Shown: positions 32,335 to 46,673, counted from the stretch's first letter. The stretch is DNA of 64,000 nt from Muraenolepis orangiensis (GCA_027704905.1 CM051005.1:10105926-10169925); one strand, 5' to 3'. Notes: a model not told the origin generated them from the letters alone. Made by a program: numbers and translations.

Positions 32335-32800
32335 GGGACCTCCAGGGTTCCAGAGAGGCACCAGGACATTGCTGAGTCGAGTCCAACACGGGGGCCCCTC
32401 GTTGAACTCGTTGGCACCGCCAACTGCCGATTCGTGGGACCTCCAGGGCTCCAGAGAGGCACCGAGACGTTGCTGAGTGGAGGCCGACACCAGGCCTCCT
32501 CGTCGGACTCGTTTGGCACCGTCATCAGCTGATTCTCGGGACTTCCAGGGCTCCAGAGAGGGACCGGGACTTGTCTGAGTCGAGTCCAACATGGGGCCCT
32601 CTCGTAAGACTGAGCTAGAACGATGTACCGCTGATTTGCAGAACTTCCAGGGATCCAGAGAGGGACAGGGAATTTGCTCAGTCGGGTCCGACACAGGGCC
32701 CCATCGTCGGACTGAGCTAGAGCGATGTACCACTGATTTGCGCGAGCTCCAGAGCTCCAGATTGACCGGGACTTTGCCCTGAATGTGTCCGACACAGGTT
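32335..32800. repeat. 102-bp tandem array, four full and one partial unit
   Basis: Units begin near 32335, 32436, 32538, 32640 and 32742 with GGGAC(C/T)TCCAGGG(C/T)TCCAGAGAG. Because 102 is divisible by three, a minus-strand frame of 156 codons stays open with a 34-residue repeat (core PVPLW.PG). I do not consider it a gene. Confidence 0.92.
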
Positions 32801-32972
32801 TATTACAATTATATTGTGTATCGATCTAAGTATAGTATGGAGTCGGGGAAATCAGCGGTACATCGCTCTAGCTAGTCCAACTAGCTAGAGCGATGTACCA
32901 CTGATTTCCCCGACTTCCATACACTGACTTCTACTATACTTAGATCGATACACAATATAATTGTAATAAACC
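32797..32972. repeat. Large inverted repeat (80 and 93 nt arms)
   Basis: 32797-32876 and 32880-32972 are reverse complements apart from a 13-nt insertion in the right arm and about one substitution, across a 3-nt centre. The arm sequence TAGAGCGATGTACCACTGAT also occurs in the last two units of the adjacent tandem array. Confidence 0.93.
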
Positions 32973-33480
32973 AATAAAACTTCAAATTAATTGCTACGTA
33001 GCACTAAGCTAGATCCTCTGTCTCCAACGGGTCTTCCAGCATACCCTGGAACCATGGGGAAATCTGAAAGAATATGCCCATTGGCTACAAATCAATATAT
33101 GATTTGTTGATCAAATTGTCAATCCAAATCCGTGCTCTCATTCAGGGTATAAGCGCAACGGCCAGGGTATTAGTGCAAGGACAGAGAGTATCTTGGTTGA
33201 AGGATATTCTTCCCAGCAACCGTGAAAATATCAGATTGGTCGCATTTTTTTTCTAACACGAAACCACTCAAATGCGTAGTGCATGGACCAAGAAAGACAA
33301 ACAAATCAACTTAACACTGAAATATTACAGATCAACAACACAGATATGATTCTCATTTATTCATTTAATATACATTTGAATACATTTGATTAATACAATT
33401 AATTCAATATTTTTTTTGTTTCATCTGAGGGTTCCGGGGTCTTCTCTGAATACCTTGAAGGCCCTGACGGTTCACCACTG

Positions 33481-33545
33481 ATATATATATATATATATAT
33501 ATATACATCTAAAGAGATATAACAGAACAGAACACAATAGAATCA
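33481..33545. repeat. (TA)n plus AGAACAGAACA flank
   Basis: A TA run is followed by CATCTAAAGAGATATAACAG and AACAGAACACAATAG. Its reverse complement flanks copy C at 35636-35691, and related sequence lies at 31783-31866. Confidence 0.8.
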
Positions 33546-33654
33546 GATCAGACGGAAGCGGCCTGTGAACCAGCACTCATCAAAACCGTCTATATTCATT
33601 ATTCATTCATTATCTCCCTGAAAATTAACTCCACTTGACCTCCCCGAGAGACAC

Positions 33655-33770
33655 AGCGGAGAGGAGGAGGAAGAGAGGAGGAGAGAGGAAGGAGGAAGGA
33701 GGAGGAGGAGGAGGAGGAGAAGGTCAGAAGAGGTCCCCAAACCTTTTTTTTGGGGGGGTTTTTTAGGGGG
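33655..33770. repeat. GGA-rich tract and G/T runs
   Basis: GAGGAGGAGGA-type low complexity, then T and G homopolymers. Confidence 0.85.
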
Positions 33771-34595
33771 TGCGCGCCATATCAACGGATATACATGCAG
33801 AATTGCAGAATCTTCGCCATAACTAACAAACTAAAGATTGTATTGTATTGAACTAATATTTTTAAACTTAAGTGAATATTTTTCACTCGAAATGTTATCA
33901 AACCGTATTTTAGAGTAACCTTAACATGTGTTTGTATCGTGAGAAAAAAATGTCATAAAAACATACATGCATAAGTGTTATTTTAGACATGATTTCAGCT
34001 GCTCTGTTCGCCGACTGAAAGGGGCGTAAACAAACAGATTCTGACGATTCCTGCCAAACAAAGTGCACAGTTTTTTCATGAGAATGCGCTGCTGCAGGTG
34101 CTGCGCAAACGCACTTATATATAGCACATGTGCGCATGTGCACTGATGGCTCTGAAAAAATGTCCGTGGAAATATTCGTAATAAGTATGAAACAAAAAAT
34201 CGGATACATTCACTAAAGGACGATTGTGACAAATAATGGCATAACATTTCTCGCTAGAAATGTTATCAAAACATATTTAAATGGCAAACAATATGATTCT
34301 TTTGCATTTTCCACTGAGAATAGGCGGAAAGTCGACCATGGTGCTTTGTGTTCTCGCTGCAGTGGGACGCGCATGCGCACTGATTGCTGCATGTACGATT
34401 TCTTACGAAACAAAGCACTGTTTATTCGTAAGAAATCCTACGAACCAGTTCATGAGAATGCGTTGAGCAGTGTGCACACAGCCTAAGCCGGCTCTGTTTG
34501 TGGATGCATGGGCTCCCACTGTGTGTGTAAAACAGGGAGCGCTGCATTATGGCCATGCAAATATGAAGACGTGTGTGCCCGTCACACGCACATGC
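33771..34595. other. AT-rich stretch with internal inverted and direct repeats
   Basis: Holds AAATGTTATCAAA twice (33891, 34258), CATGAGAATGCG twice (about 34076, 34451) and a 13-bp-stem hairpin (34397-34437). It resembles repeat-derived DNA, but I could not fix its borders or class. Confidence 0.4.
34397..34437. repeat. Perfect 13-bp-stem hairpin
   Basis: GATTTCTTACGAA pairs with TTCGTAAGAAATC across 15 nt. Confidence 0.92.
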
Positions 34596-34602
34596 ACACT
34601 CA

Positions 34603-34690
34603 TGAGCCTGCACACTCATGTACGTGCACACTCATGTACGTGCACACTCATGTACGTGCACACTCATGTACGTGCACACTCATGTGTGTT
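34603..34690. repeat. 16-bp tandem repeat
   Basis: Five copies of CACTCATGTACGTGCA, followed by a diverged one. Confidence 0.93.
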
Positions 34691-34751
34691 TCACACTCAT
34701 GGTAATCTGCCGCCTCTATGCTTCCTCAGAGTAATCCAGAAACTGCCACGA

Positions 34752-35116
<365 letters not shown>

Positions 35117-35151
35117 CGGGCATGTGTGTGTGTTTGTGTGCCTGTGGGCGC

Positions 35152-35183
<32 letters not shown>

Positions 35184-35333
35184 GTGTGTTTAGCTGTTTT
35201 TTAGGGTTTGTTGGATGCTGTCCCAAAAGACACACAATTGGACAAAAGAAACAGCTCCCTGAGTTTCAAAGGAAAAACATTCACTGTTCTACTGCTGTTT
35301 AAAAATCTAAAAGCTTTTCTTCAAGGGTGAGAG

Positions 35334-35335
<2 letters not shown>

Positions 35336-35412
<77 letters not shown>
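35336..35412. repeat. (GA)n microsatellite
   Basis: Pure GA run. Confidence 0.95.
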
Positions 35413-35414
<2 letters not shown>

Positions 35415-35595
35415 AAGCTTTACTTTGAATCCATGAGTAGACCACAGTCAATGTACTCTGGGGGATAACAAGCAGACTATGATGCTCACGCCCTTGACAG
35501 GATTCACTACCACCCTCACCTCCACCCTCCTCTTCCTCCTCCCCCATCCTCACCCCTCACTACCAGTCTTCTCTTATATCTCTCTCTCTCTATAC

Positions 35596-35596
<1 letters not shown>

Positions 35597-35639
<43 letters not shown>

Positions 35640-35691
35640 TTGTATTCTGTTCTGTTCTGTTCTATCTCTTTAGATGTATATATATATATAT
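35597..35691. repeat. (TA)n with TTCTGTTCTGTTC flank
   Basis: A TA run, then TATTCTGTTCTGTTCTGTTC, then a second TA run abutting the copy C end. It is the reverse complement of the flank at 33481-33545. Confidence 0.85.
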
Positions 35692-36004
35692 CAGTGGTGA
35701 AACGTCAGGGCCTTCTAGATATTCAGAGAAGAGACTTCGGAACCCTCAGATAAAACAAAAAAGTTTAATTAATAAAATTAATAAAATCTAATAACATTTA
35801 AATCAAATGAATAAATGAAACAATACAAGATACAAGATACAATATATACAAGAATCGTATCTGTGTTGATCTGTATTATTACGTTGATTTGTTTGTCTTT
35901 CTCGGTCCATGCACTACGCATTTGAGTGGTTTTGTGTATCGAAAAAAAATGCAACCAATCAGATATTTTCTGGGTTGCTGGGAAGAATATCCTTCAACCA
36001 AGGT
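35692..36004 (+). mobile_element. hAT-like CAGTGGTGAA-family copy C, truncated
   Basis: Begins CAGTGGTGAAACGTCAGGGCC and runs through ATGCACTACGCATTTGAGTG to AATATCCTTCAACCAAGGT, matching copies A and B in reverse orientation. The other half is missing. Confidence 0.85.
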
Positions 36005-36009
36005 CACGG

Positions 36010-36170
36010 AGCACCCCCATAACCACCATCCATCACACACACACCACCACTATCACCTCCACTACCACCACTACCACCCCTGTCACCACTACACCTCGTC
36101 TTATCATCGGCACCCACAGCACCTCCCTCCTCCTCCTCCTCCTCCTCCTCCCTCCTCCTCCTCCTCCTCC
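36010..36170. repeat. CCA/CCT-rich low-complexity tract
   Basis: ACCACCACTACCACC followed by (CTC)n. Confidence 0.8.
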
Positions 36171-36427
36171 CATGGCTGACGGGCATGTCTTCCCTAATCT
36201 CCTCCCCTGTCTTGCAGGCTGGTGTCTTGTGGCCTCTCTTTGTCTGTGGGTTCTTCTAGTTTGTGTTCCAACGTTTCCTTTTGTGGCTCTTGTGTGGATT
36301 CAGTGCAACGGACTCCTGTAATTACTGTAACCGCAATTAAAGCAGTGCTCGCACTCTCTGTCTCTCCATGTCTGGACCGGCAGTGTGAGCTTTGAGGGAG
36401 GGGGTATGCAGTATGTTCACCCGTTAT

Positions 36428-36527
<100 letters not shown>

Positions 36528-36645
36528 CTGCCTACAGTGAGGTCAGCCCTGGTGCCATGGCAACAGTAAATTGTTCCGGTCAGAATTGTATCTCCCAGTT
36601 AGAGTGAGGATCCACACCCCAGAAGATACTTGTAACACCACACCC

Positions 36646-36649
<4 letters not shown>

Positions 36650-36687
<38 letters not shown>

Positions 36688-36752
36688 AATGACTTTCAAA
36701 AAGACACGAGGAAGCATGCATGCACACTCACACAGTACACTTTCCTACACAT

Positions 36753-36814
<62 letters not shown>
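36650..36814. repeat. Two (AC)n microsatellites
   Basis: AC runs at 36650-36687 and 36754-36814. Confidence 0.95.
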
Positions 36815-36819
<5 letters not shown>

Positions 36820-36864
36820 GAAAAACTCGCACAAAAACTTTCCAGACCACGCACGCGGAGCACA

Positions 36865-37002
36865 CTGGGACGCAGGCAATTAGCGAACCTGCTAGCAACA
36901 TACTAGCCCACGTTGAGTCTAGAATACTGAGTGGGTTATCTAGGTGCTGACACTGAGGTGCCTCCAGGTTTTTATAAAGCGCTCTTGGTCCATGACCTAG
37001 TG
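36865..37002 (+). mobile_element. LINE family B 5' portion (interrupted)
   Basis: The first 63 nt (36865-36927) recur almost identically, but inverted, at 60692-60755 in front of the second family B copy. The LINE then continues after the hAT insertion at 37003-38434. Confidence 0.55.
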
Positions 37003-38434
37003 CAGGGCTTCTCAAACTCCGGACTGAGGTCCGGATCCGGACCGAACTGCAAATCAATCCGGACCGGACCCCGTGTCACATAAGATGTCAATTATATTTA
37101 CTTTATAATAGTTTGTAATTATTATATAGTTAGTTTTCTTGTGTCTGACGCGTTGTGAGAATGACGTGATTATATATTCACTTGTGTGCGCAAGCGTGAC
37201 ACACATTGTAGACCGCAAGTTACTACAAGTTAACTTTTGTTTTTACTTCCGTGAAAGTGAAAGTCTAATGCTCCCATTGGTTGCATTAGGGAGGGGGAGG
37301 TTTGTTCCCCCCAATCAGAAGCGCAGCGTCATTGTTATGACAATTAGCTGTCACTGTTAGTCAGATAACGCACACGTTATTGCGAGTGCTGGCATCATGT
37401 CGTTCTCAAAGTCCCCAAAGCAAAGGAAAGTTGATCAAAAGAACCGAGAATTCAAAGAACAGGACAGGACAGGACAGAGAAATGCCACTATGAATCACAG
37501 CTATGTTAAACAGCAGTATCTCCAGAACAAAGAGGTGAGGACAGCAAAACGTACTCAGTTAATCTTACCGTCAAGCCACAAACAGACTGTTAGTAAACTG
37601 TGAGTAACATGCACGGATGCTTTTACAGCTCTGTTAGTTTAAGTGTTTTCTTATAAAGTTGTAAGGACTGAAGAATTCTTCCCTCGGTCTTCAGAGCATG
37701 CAGCTAGCAACGAGGTATGTTGTTGTGTTTGTATTTATTTTACGTTTATTACTTTACTAAAGTCATCTCACATGCTGTGAATGTTCTTGTGTGTCTAACA
37801 CGGTTCTATGTTTGTAATTTATACTGTTTGTTTGTGTGTCGTTTTCACGGTGGATTCGAAGAGGAATAAACCCGTTATGAGAAAGCCACTTGTGTCTGCC
37901 TGTGCTTCCAGGGAATTACAAGGTCAGTGCAGCTTATGATGACATTCTGAAAATATGAAGTGTGTGGCCTTTTTGACGGATGTGGCATCTCATCTAAATG
38001 AGCTCAACTCCAAGTCCAAGGCAACACAATGTGCGACCTGATGTCAGCAATACCTTCCTTCCAAAGAAAGTTGGAGAGCCTCAGAAGTGACAACAAAGTC
38101 ACAACCATTTTTCAAAAAAGTTTGGATGATTTCAGTCTGTGTAAGCAAGTCTTGCTCTGTATTAGATCTCCATTTCTGGTGAAGAATGTTCAAGAATTCT
38201 CAAGAGAGGCACAGAGCCTCTTCCCGTGGGCAAATGTTTAATCTCTGCAAACCAAGCTAGGCCAACAGGACCATTTCTCCCACTAGTTCAAGCCACCATA
38301 CTGTACTATTGAATGTGTGTGTATATGTTATGGATGTTGATTTATGTCATGCGCTTTATTGGCATTGTTCCGGACCCTTGACCTTTAATAAAATTAAAAA
38401 GTGGACCTTTAATAAAAAAGTATGAGTACCCCTG
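37003..38434 (+). mobile_element. Internally deleted hAT element inserted in a LINE
   Basis: The left end CAGGGCTTCTCAAAC and the reverse complement of the right end (CAGGGGTACTCATAC) match at 12 of 15 positions. The flanking 8-mers ACCTAGTG (36995-37002) and ATCTAGTA (38435-38442) match at 6 of 8. The N-terminal transposase start KVDQKNREFKEQ (37427 on) and a C-terminal piece, with FLTDVASHLNELNSKSKATQ (about 37970-38029) and, in another frame, MCDLMSAIPSFQRKLESL (38029-38080) and SPFLVKNVQEFSREAQ, resemble GTF2IRD2/ZBED-type hAT transposases. The middle is missing. Confidence 0.85.
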
Positions 38435-41212
38435 ATCTAGTAATTGAAAATAAGATATAAATCCTGGGCCTATGTGAAACATGGTTAAAACCAGACGTTT
38501 ACTTGCCGTTAAACGAAGCTACCACACCCAACTATGTTAGCACACAGTTATCTCGAGAATCAAAACAAGGCGGTGGAGTGGCATTAATCTCAAGTTCGAA
38601 ACTCTCTATGAAGCAGAAAAATAGCTATGCTTTTTCATCCTTTGAAGTTCTTGCTTTCTGCTCCTCAGTACCTACTACAGCAGAAAGGCCAGTAGATTCA
38701 TTCTTGTTAGCTATAGTATACCGCCCACCGGGCCCATACACACGTTTTGTGGATGAGTTCTCTGAGTTTGCGGCTGACCTTGTAACATATTCTGACAGTG
38801 TTTTGCTTGTTGGTGATTTAACATTCATGTTAATAACCCGTCTGATCCTCTCGCAAAGGTTTTTCTTTCTATAACAGATGCGCTTGGCTTTAAACAGCTT
38901 GTCCAGCACCCTACCCACAATGGTGGAAACACGCTGGATCTCGTCTTGGCCCGTGGTGTTGATATCTCAGACCTGGCCATCTCACCTTAAACCTCAGCTT
39001 TATCCGACCACTTCCTGCTTACTTTCAAGGTGGTGGTATCTTGCCCCTGCGATGAGTGCCAGGCTACCTATAGCTGTCATCGCATCGCCCCTGCAACTAC
39101 TGCATCCATGGCAGCTAAGTTACCTGACTTTAGTGGCTCTGTGGGTAGTCTTACTGAAGACTTTAACACTGCCTTATCTGCAGCCATCGGCAATGCTGCT
39201 CCTCTTATTGTTAAAAAGCGAACCACAAAACGGCCAGCGCCTTGGTTCAATGAGGAGACTCACACCATCAAACGAAGCTGCAGAAGACTAGAACGCAAAT
39301 GGCCTTCAACAAAACTTGAAGTCTTCATCTTGCATGGCATGAGAGCCTGCTCAGCTATATGCTGCATTAAGTACTTCCAGGAACGCCTACTTTTCAAGTG
39401 TTATCAATTTAAACAAGAACAACCCTGAGTTTCTGTTTGACACAGTAAGAAGCCTGACGCAAAAACAACCTCAAACTGTTGGCTCCTCACTCTCTGCTAG
39501 CAACTTCTCGGAATTCTTTGAGCACAAAATCGAGTCTATTAGAAAATACATTGATGCCTTCCCCACCCATCATCCTGAACATCATGTAAGAGGGGCACTA
39601 CGTGTACCTCCTGAAGCAACCCTCCTGCAGTTCAGCAAAATCTCCTTGGATGAACTTGCTAAACTAACACAGGCCTCTAAACCCACTACCTGTATGCTGG
39701 ACCTTCTCCCCAACAAGGTTCTTAAATAACTTTTCCTGGTAGTTGGGCCTACTATGCTCAACATCATGAACCTATCCCTGTCTACTGAAACAGTTCCATC
39801 TACCTTCAAGACTGCTATGATAAAACCTCTACTGAAGAAGCCCGGCCCTAGACCCAGAAGTACTGAGCAACTATCGGCCCATCTCTAACCTTCCTTTCCT
39901 TTCAAAAGTACTGGAAATAATTGTAGCTGACCAAACCATCAATCATCTGTTTATTTGAACCCTTCCAGTTTGGGTTTAGAACCTTCTACTCCACTGAAAC
40001 GGCTGTGAGTACTTAATGATCTTCTCCTTACAATGGACAGCAATGCAAGCTCCTTGCTGGTGCTTCTCAAATTAGTGCCGCCTTCGACACAATTGACCAC
40101 AGCATCCTTGATCGTCTCGAACACTATGTTGGCAATAAAGGTTTGGCTCTTCTCTGGTTTAGATCTTTCAATCAACATGTAAAATGCATAACCAGAACTG
40201 CATTTTTCCATCTTAGAAACATTGCTAGAATACGACCAATGTTGTCTGCCGCGGATGCAGAGACACTCATCCACATGTTTATATCGTCTAGACTAGATTA
40301 CTGTAATGCACTGTTTTCTGGGTTACCGAACTCTGCTACGAAAAGCCTCCAGTTTGTGCAGAACGCTGCTGCTAGACTTTTGACTAGGACCAGAAAGTTT
40401 GACCACATTACTCCAATTCTGTCCTCGCTCCACTGGCTTCCAGTTAATGCAAGGTCAGATTTCAAGGTGCTACTACTTACTTATAAAATCCTACACGGAT
40501 TAGCACCCTCATACCTGAAGGACCTTATTGTTCCCTATTGTCCATCTCGGCCCTTCCGGTCTTCAGGAGCCGGCCTTCTATCAATCTCAAAATTCATAAA
40601 GAAATCAGCACGGAATAAAGCGTTCTCCTACCGTGCGCCCTATTTGTGGAACAGTCTGCCACCTGTTCTCAGGGAAGCAGACTCTGTTTAAATATATAAA
40701 TCTAAACTTAAAACCTACCTTTTTACATTGTCGTTTGGCGCCTAGGAGTGCCCCTTAGCTCTCATTACAGCTAAATCAACCCGTTAGTCAGCACTAGCCT
40801 ACCCCTGCTGCCAATAGGTACTAGACTAGAGGTTGTCTACATGTTCCATGTCCACCCTACCCCATCTAACCATAACACAGTCTGCTTCTGTTTTCCAGTG
40901 TGCTGGAAGGATACCGGCCAGCACCACACACAAATGATATTCTCATTTTAATATTTGTATATTGTGTATAAAAAAAACATTACTATAAGTCACTTATGGC
41001 ACCCATGTCCCTCCTGGACCATCCCTGGAAGGAGGGATCCCATTCCACTCTGCGTTCCTTCTCAAGATTTCTTCCTACATAATTAAGGAGTTTTTTCGTG
41101 CCCTTAGGGGGGCTAGGGTTTGGGGGGTGTTGTAAACATGTGGCCTGTGAAGCCCTTTGAGACTGTAACTGTGATTAAGGGCTATACAAATAAAATTGAC
41201 TTGACTTGACCT
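38435..41212 (+). pseudogene. LINE family B copy, RT core deleted
   Basis: APE-type LINE on plus. Endonuclease start ILGLCETWLKPDVYLPL (38465 on), GGGVALISS and VYRPPGPYTRFVDEF (38715-38760), VLLVGDL near 38810. A linker follows, then RT N-terminal residues (NYRPISNL-like, about 39870). After FDTIDHSILDRLE and FRSF (about 40085-40170) it jumps to HVKCITRTAFFHLRNIARIR, losing motif B and the YADD box. The C-terminal region is intact: MFISSRLDYCNALFSGLP (about 40276), QNAAARLLTRT, HWLPVNARSDFKVLLLTYKI and WNSLPPVLREADS. The 3' end is TAAAATTGACTTGACTTGAC. Multiple stops make it dead. Confidence 0.88.
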
Positions 41213-41261
41213 GATTTTCAACCGTTTTAAGCGCAATTGGACTCCATCTACTTACTGCGCC

Positions 41262-41462
41262 ACCAATCCATGCATAACTAGAGGGCCCTCAGTATAGAGT
41301 GCATAACCTCCGCCACACCAAAGAGTTCCCCTGGATCTGCGCCAAAATTGAATCAACTGTTCCTTGGCCCGTAAATCATCTAATCACCAGGTGATGTGAC
41401 AGTTAGAACAAACAGACGTGAAAACATAACCTCCGCCCCATTGGCGGGAGGTAACCATGCAG
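41262..41462 (+). repeat. RTE-like LINE 3' tail
   Basis: Contains GAGTTCCCCTGGATCTGCGC, TTCCTTGGCCC and the terminal stem CCTCCGCC...GGCGGGAGG followed by TAACC, features that I associate with RTE 3' ends in fish. Confidence 0.5.
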
Positions 41463-41787
41463 CAGAGCCAACAGAACCGGGCTCAGGCCCTATGTGTGGT
41501 TCTGGTTCTGAGCCACATGAGTCCCATTATCTTCAGATCTCTGATCAACACTGAGAAGAAGAAGAAGAACCAAAAACAAAGGACCCCCAGCTGAAGTAAC
41601 CGTAAGAAAAACATCTGTTGTTCGGCGCTCCATTTAATTGATCGTTTCACCCGAACGCTGTGGGTTTTTATTATTACTCTGGGTATCTGATGGGTGGGTT
41701 GTGGTTGTGGGAAGCAGGGGATTAGAGCGAGACACAAAGCACTAAAACAGAACCCAGAACACAGAAAGCAGAACAAACAAAGGTGTG

Positions 41788-41841
<54 letters not shown>
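41788..41841. repeat. (GT)n microsatellite
   Basis: GT run. Confidence 0.95.
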
Positions 41842-42029
41842 GTATGTTTCAATGTTTTGTCTACCTGTATTCTTTTCCCGCTTTTTTCACCTCACACACA
41901 CTCACTTATCTCTCTCTCTCTCTCTCCTACTCGCTCTCCTGTCATTTCATCTCAGTGTACTTCTCCTCTGTTCTCCTTCTCTATCATCCCTCTCTATGGC
42001 TTACAACAGTCTTTCCTGTCACACTCCTC

Positions 42030-42045
42030 TCTCTCTGTCTGTCTC

Positions 42046-42096
<51 letters not shown>

Positions 42097-42098
42097 CC
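42030..42098. repeat. (GTCT)n tetranucleotide repeat
   Basis: About 13-17 units of CTGT within a CT-rich region. Confidence 0.93.
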
Positions 42099-42195
42099 CT
42101 CGCTCTCCTTTTCTCTCTCTCACCCTCTCCTAAGCGTTAACTATCACTCAACCTCTTCCTATTGTTATGTCTCTCCTTGACATTCCTTGTCTTGT

Positions 42196-42325
<130 letters not shown>

Positions 42326-42455
42326 GAAATCTCCCACTGCTGACGTCGCTTCAGAAGAGCAGCCGAGACATGACTGAATGTCAGTCACAACAATGTCTCC
42401 AGGTCGGTCACAACACCAGATTACACCTCGCTGAGCCACGGCAAACATTAGCATT

Positions 42456-42458
<3 letters not shown>

Positions 42459-42504
<46 letters not shown>

Positions 42505-42547
42505 CTTTTGATTGAGTGTGTGTGTGTGGGGGGGAGGGGGGGGGGGA
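42459..42547. repeat. (GT)n with G run
   Basis: A GT run to 42503, then GTGTGTGTGGGGGGGAGGGG. Confidence 0.9.
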
Positions 42548-42799
42548 TGTCAGCAGCGATGGTTCAAACTAAAATCAAAACAGATGGGAGGCAATGGGTA
42601 TGGACTGAAGGGGCCAATTCATTCACAGCGAGTGACTTAACCAGGAAATATTTTTATTGTGAAGGCCTCGGCAATCGCTCGAAAAACAAATCAATCAAAC
42701 ATGGAAGGGATCCCGCTATAGGAGCCGCTATAGTGGCTTTGGAACGGGCCTCGCTTAAAGGACCAGTGTGGTGAAGGGGAGCGCCTGACTCACCGCTCA

Positions 42800-43162
<363 letters not shown>

Positions 43163-43429
43163 GGGGAAAGAGAGGTGTGGGGGGGAGAGAGAGAGAGCGG
43201 TGAAGGATAAACGATACACCTTTATTTATCCAAAATTTCCTTTTCCAGAGTCAATATGCTTCATCGGCACGTATCTGTTCATTTGTAACCTAAAGAGTTG
43301 TCAGATTGCCTTTCACCATCGCTGCTGCCACCACCGCAACCCGATTCAATATTTACAATTCCACGTAGCTCTCCTCTGAAAGAGCTCCATTAACTTTAAT
43401 ACAAGGGAGCGGGGACTAGGTGAGAGATA

Positions 43430-43970
43430 TACAGGGTGAGAGGGAGGAGAGAGGCAAGAGGAGAGAGGAGATGAAAGAGAGGAGAGAGGAGAGAGAAGAG
43501 AGAAGAGAGAGGAGAGGGGAGAGAGGTAAGAGGAGAGAGAGGAGAGAAGGTATGAGAGGAGAGAGAGATGAGAGATAAGAGAGGAGAGAAAAGAAAGGAG
43601 AGAACAGAGAGGAGAGAGGAGAGGGGAGATGAGAGGGGAGGAGAGGGAATAGAGGAGAGAGGAGAATGGAAAGGGGAGAGGGGAGAGGAGAGAGGAGAGG
43701 ACAGGAGAGAGGAAAGAGAAGAGAGGAGAGAGGAGAGAAGAGAGAGGGGAGAGATGATATGAGAGAAAGCCGGAGAGAGGAGAGAGAGGAGAGATGAGAA
43801 GAGAGAAAGGAGAGGGGAGAGATGAGAGGAGAGAGGAGAGAAAGGAGAGAGGATAGGGGAGAGGGGAGATGAGAGGAAAGAGAGGAGAGAGGAGAGGGGA
43901 GAGGAGAGAGGGGAGAGATGAGAGAAGAGGAGCGAAAGGAGAAAAAAGAGCAGAGAGGAGAGAAGAGAGT
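43430..43970. repeat. Long purine-only GAGAGGAGAG tract
   Basis: About 540 bp of almost pure purine on the plus strand, built of GAGAGGAGAGAGGAGA words with rare T and C. Confidence 0.93.
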
Positions 43971-44150
43971 CTGGGTCTAAATTCTGCGGGATATTATTCT
44001 GCACCGTGCGCTCCAACTTGATGGAGTGACCTTGTGTGTGTGTTGACGCCGTGAGGGCCGTAAAGAGACTGTTAAATACATATGTATGAAAAAGACTAAA
44101 TATAAAGAGGAAGAAAACATTGCGCCGGGGGAGAGTTCTCTGTATCGCAT

Positions 44151-44188
44151 GGAGAGAGAGAGAGAGAGAGAGAGAGAACGAGAACGAG

Positions 44189-44261
<73 letters not shown>
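44151..44261. repeat. (GA)n microsatellite
   Basis: GA run with three ACGAGA interruptions. Confidence 0.95.
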
Positions 44262-45860
<1,599 letters not shown>

Positions 45861-46184
45861 AGTAAAACAGCCAAGTCCTCTGGAATCTCTTCATGGGACG
45901 TGGGACAGAGCAGGAAGCAGCATCACCCCTCCAGGAGGTCACTCTCACCACACTAAGCTCATTTTAGCTAAAACTGTTTTTGTGGGCTTCTGCAAAACAT
46001 ACCTGTCTAAAAAGCTGCACCCAGACCAGAGGTTAGAGCCTTTCATTCGGGGGCCAGAGGCGTTTTTTTTAGTTTTGTTGGGCATTTTTGACAGAATCCC
46101 ATACAGAAATAGACCTCTGGACCAACAGGTCGCTCTTTAGCTACTCTTTACAGAGCTGAGAATAGACCACGAGGGGACCGTCCA

Positions 46185-46512
<328 letters not shown>

Positions 46513-46598
46513 CTCCTCCCCCTCCTCCTCTTCGGTTTACTAGAGGCTCTTCAGAAGTGTTCCCGCCATTAAAATGTGTAGCGTAGGGGATATATTAG

Positions 46599-46599
<1 letters not shown>

Positions 46600-46673
<74 letters not shown>
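46600..46673. repeat. (GT)n microsatellite
   Basis: GT run flanked on both sides by the direct repeat GGGGATATATTAGCTG. Confidence 0.95.

Larger units (their letters stand above)
31867..33480. mobile_element. hAT-like CAGTGGTGAA-family copy B, full length (1614 bp)
   Basis: The left end CAGTGGCAAACCGT and the reverse complement of the right end (CAGTGGTGAACCGT) match at 12 of 14 positions. Both ends abut (TA)n, so the target duplication may be ATATATAT but cannot be told from the microsatellite. The body has no transposase. It contains a 102-bp tandem array (32335-32800), a large inverted repeat (32797-32972), and an internal region shared with copies A and C. Confidence 0.78.

Noticed and set aside
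32260..32795. Minus-strand 156-157-codon ORFs with 34-residue repeats
   Set aside because: The 102-bp tandem unit is divisible by three, and the array sits inside a non-coding hAT-like element.
34603..34690. CRISPR-like array
   Set aside because: Units are contiguous 16-mers without unique spacers, in a eukaryotic sequence.
42030..42098. Telomere- or centromere-type satellite
   Set aside because: It is a (GTCT)n microsatellite. No TTAGGG arrays occur anywhere in the window.
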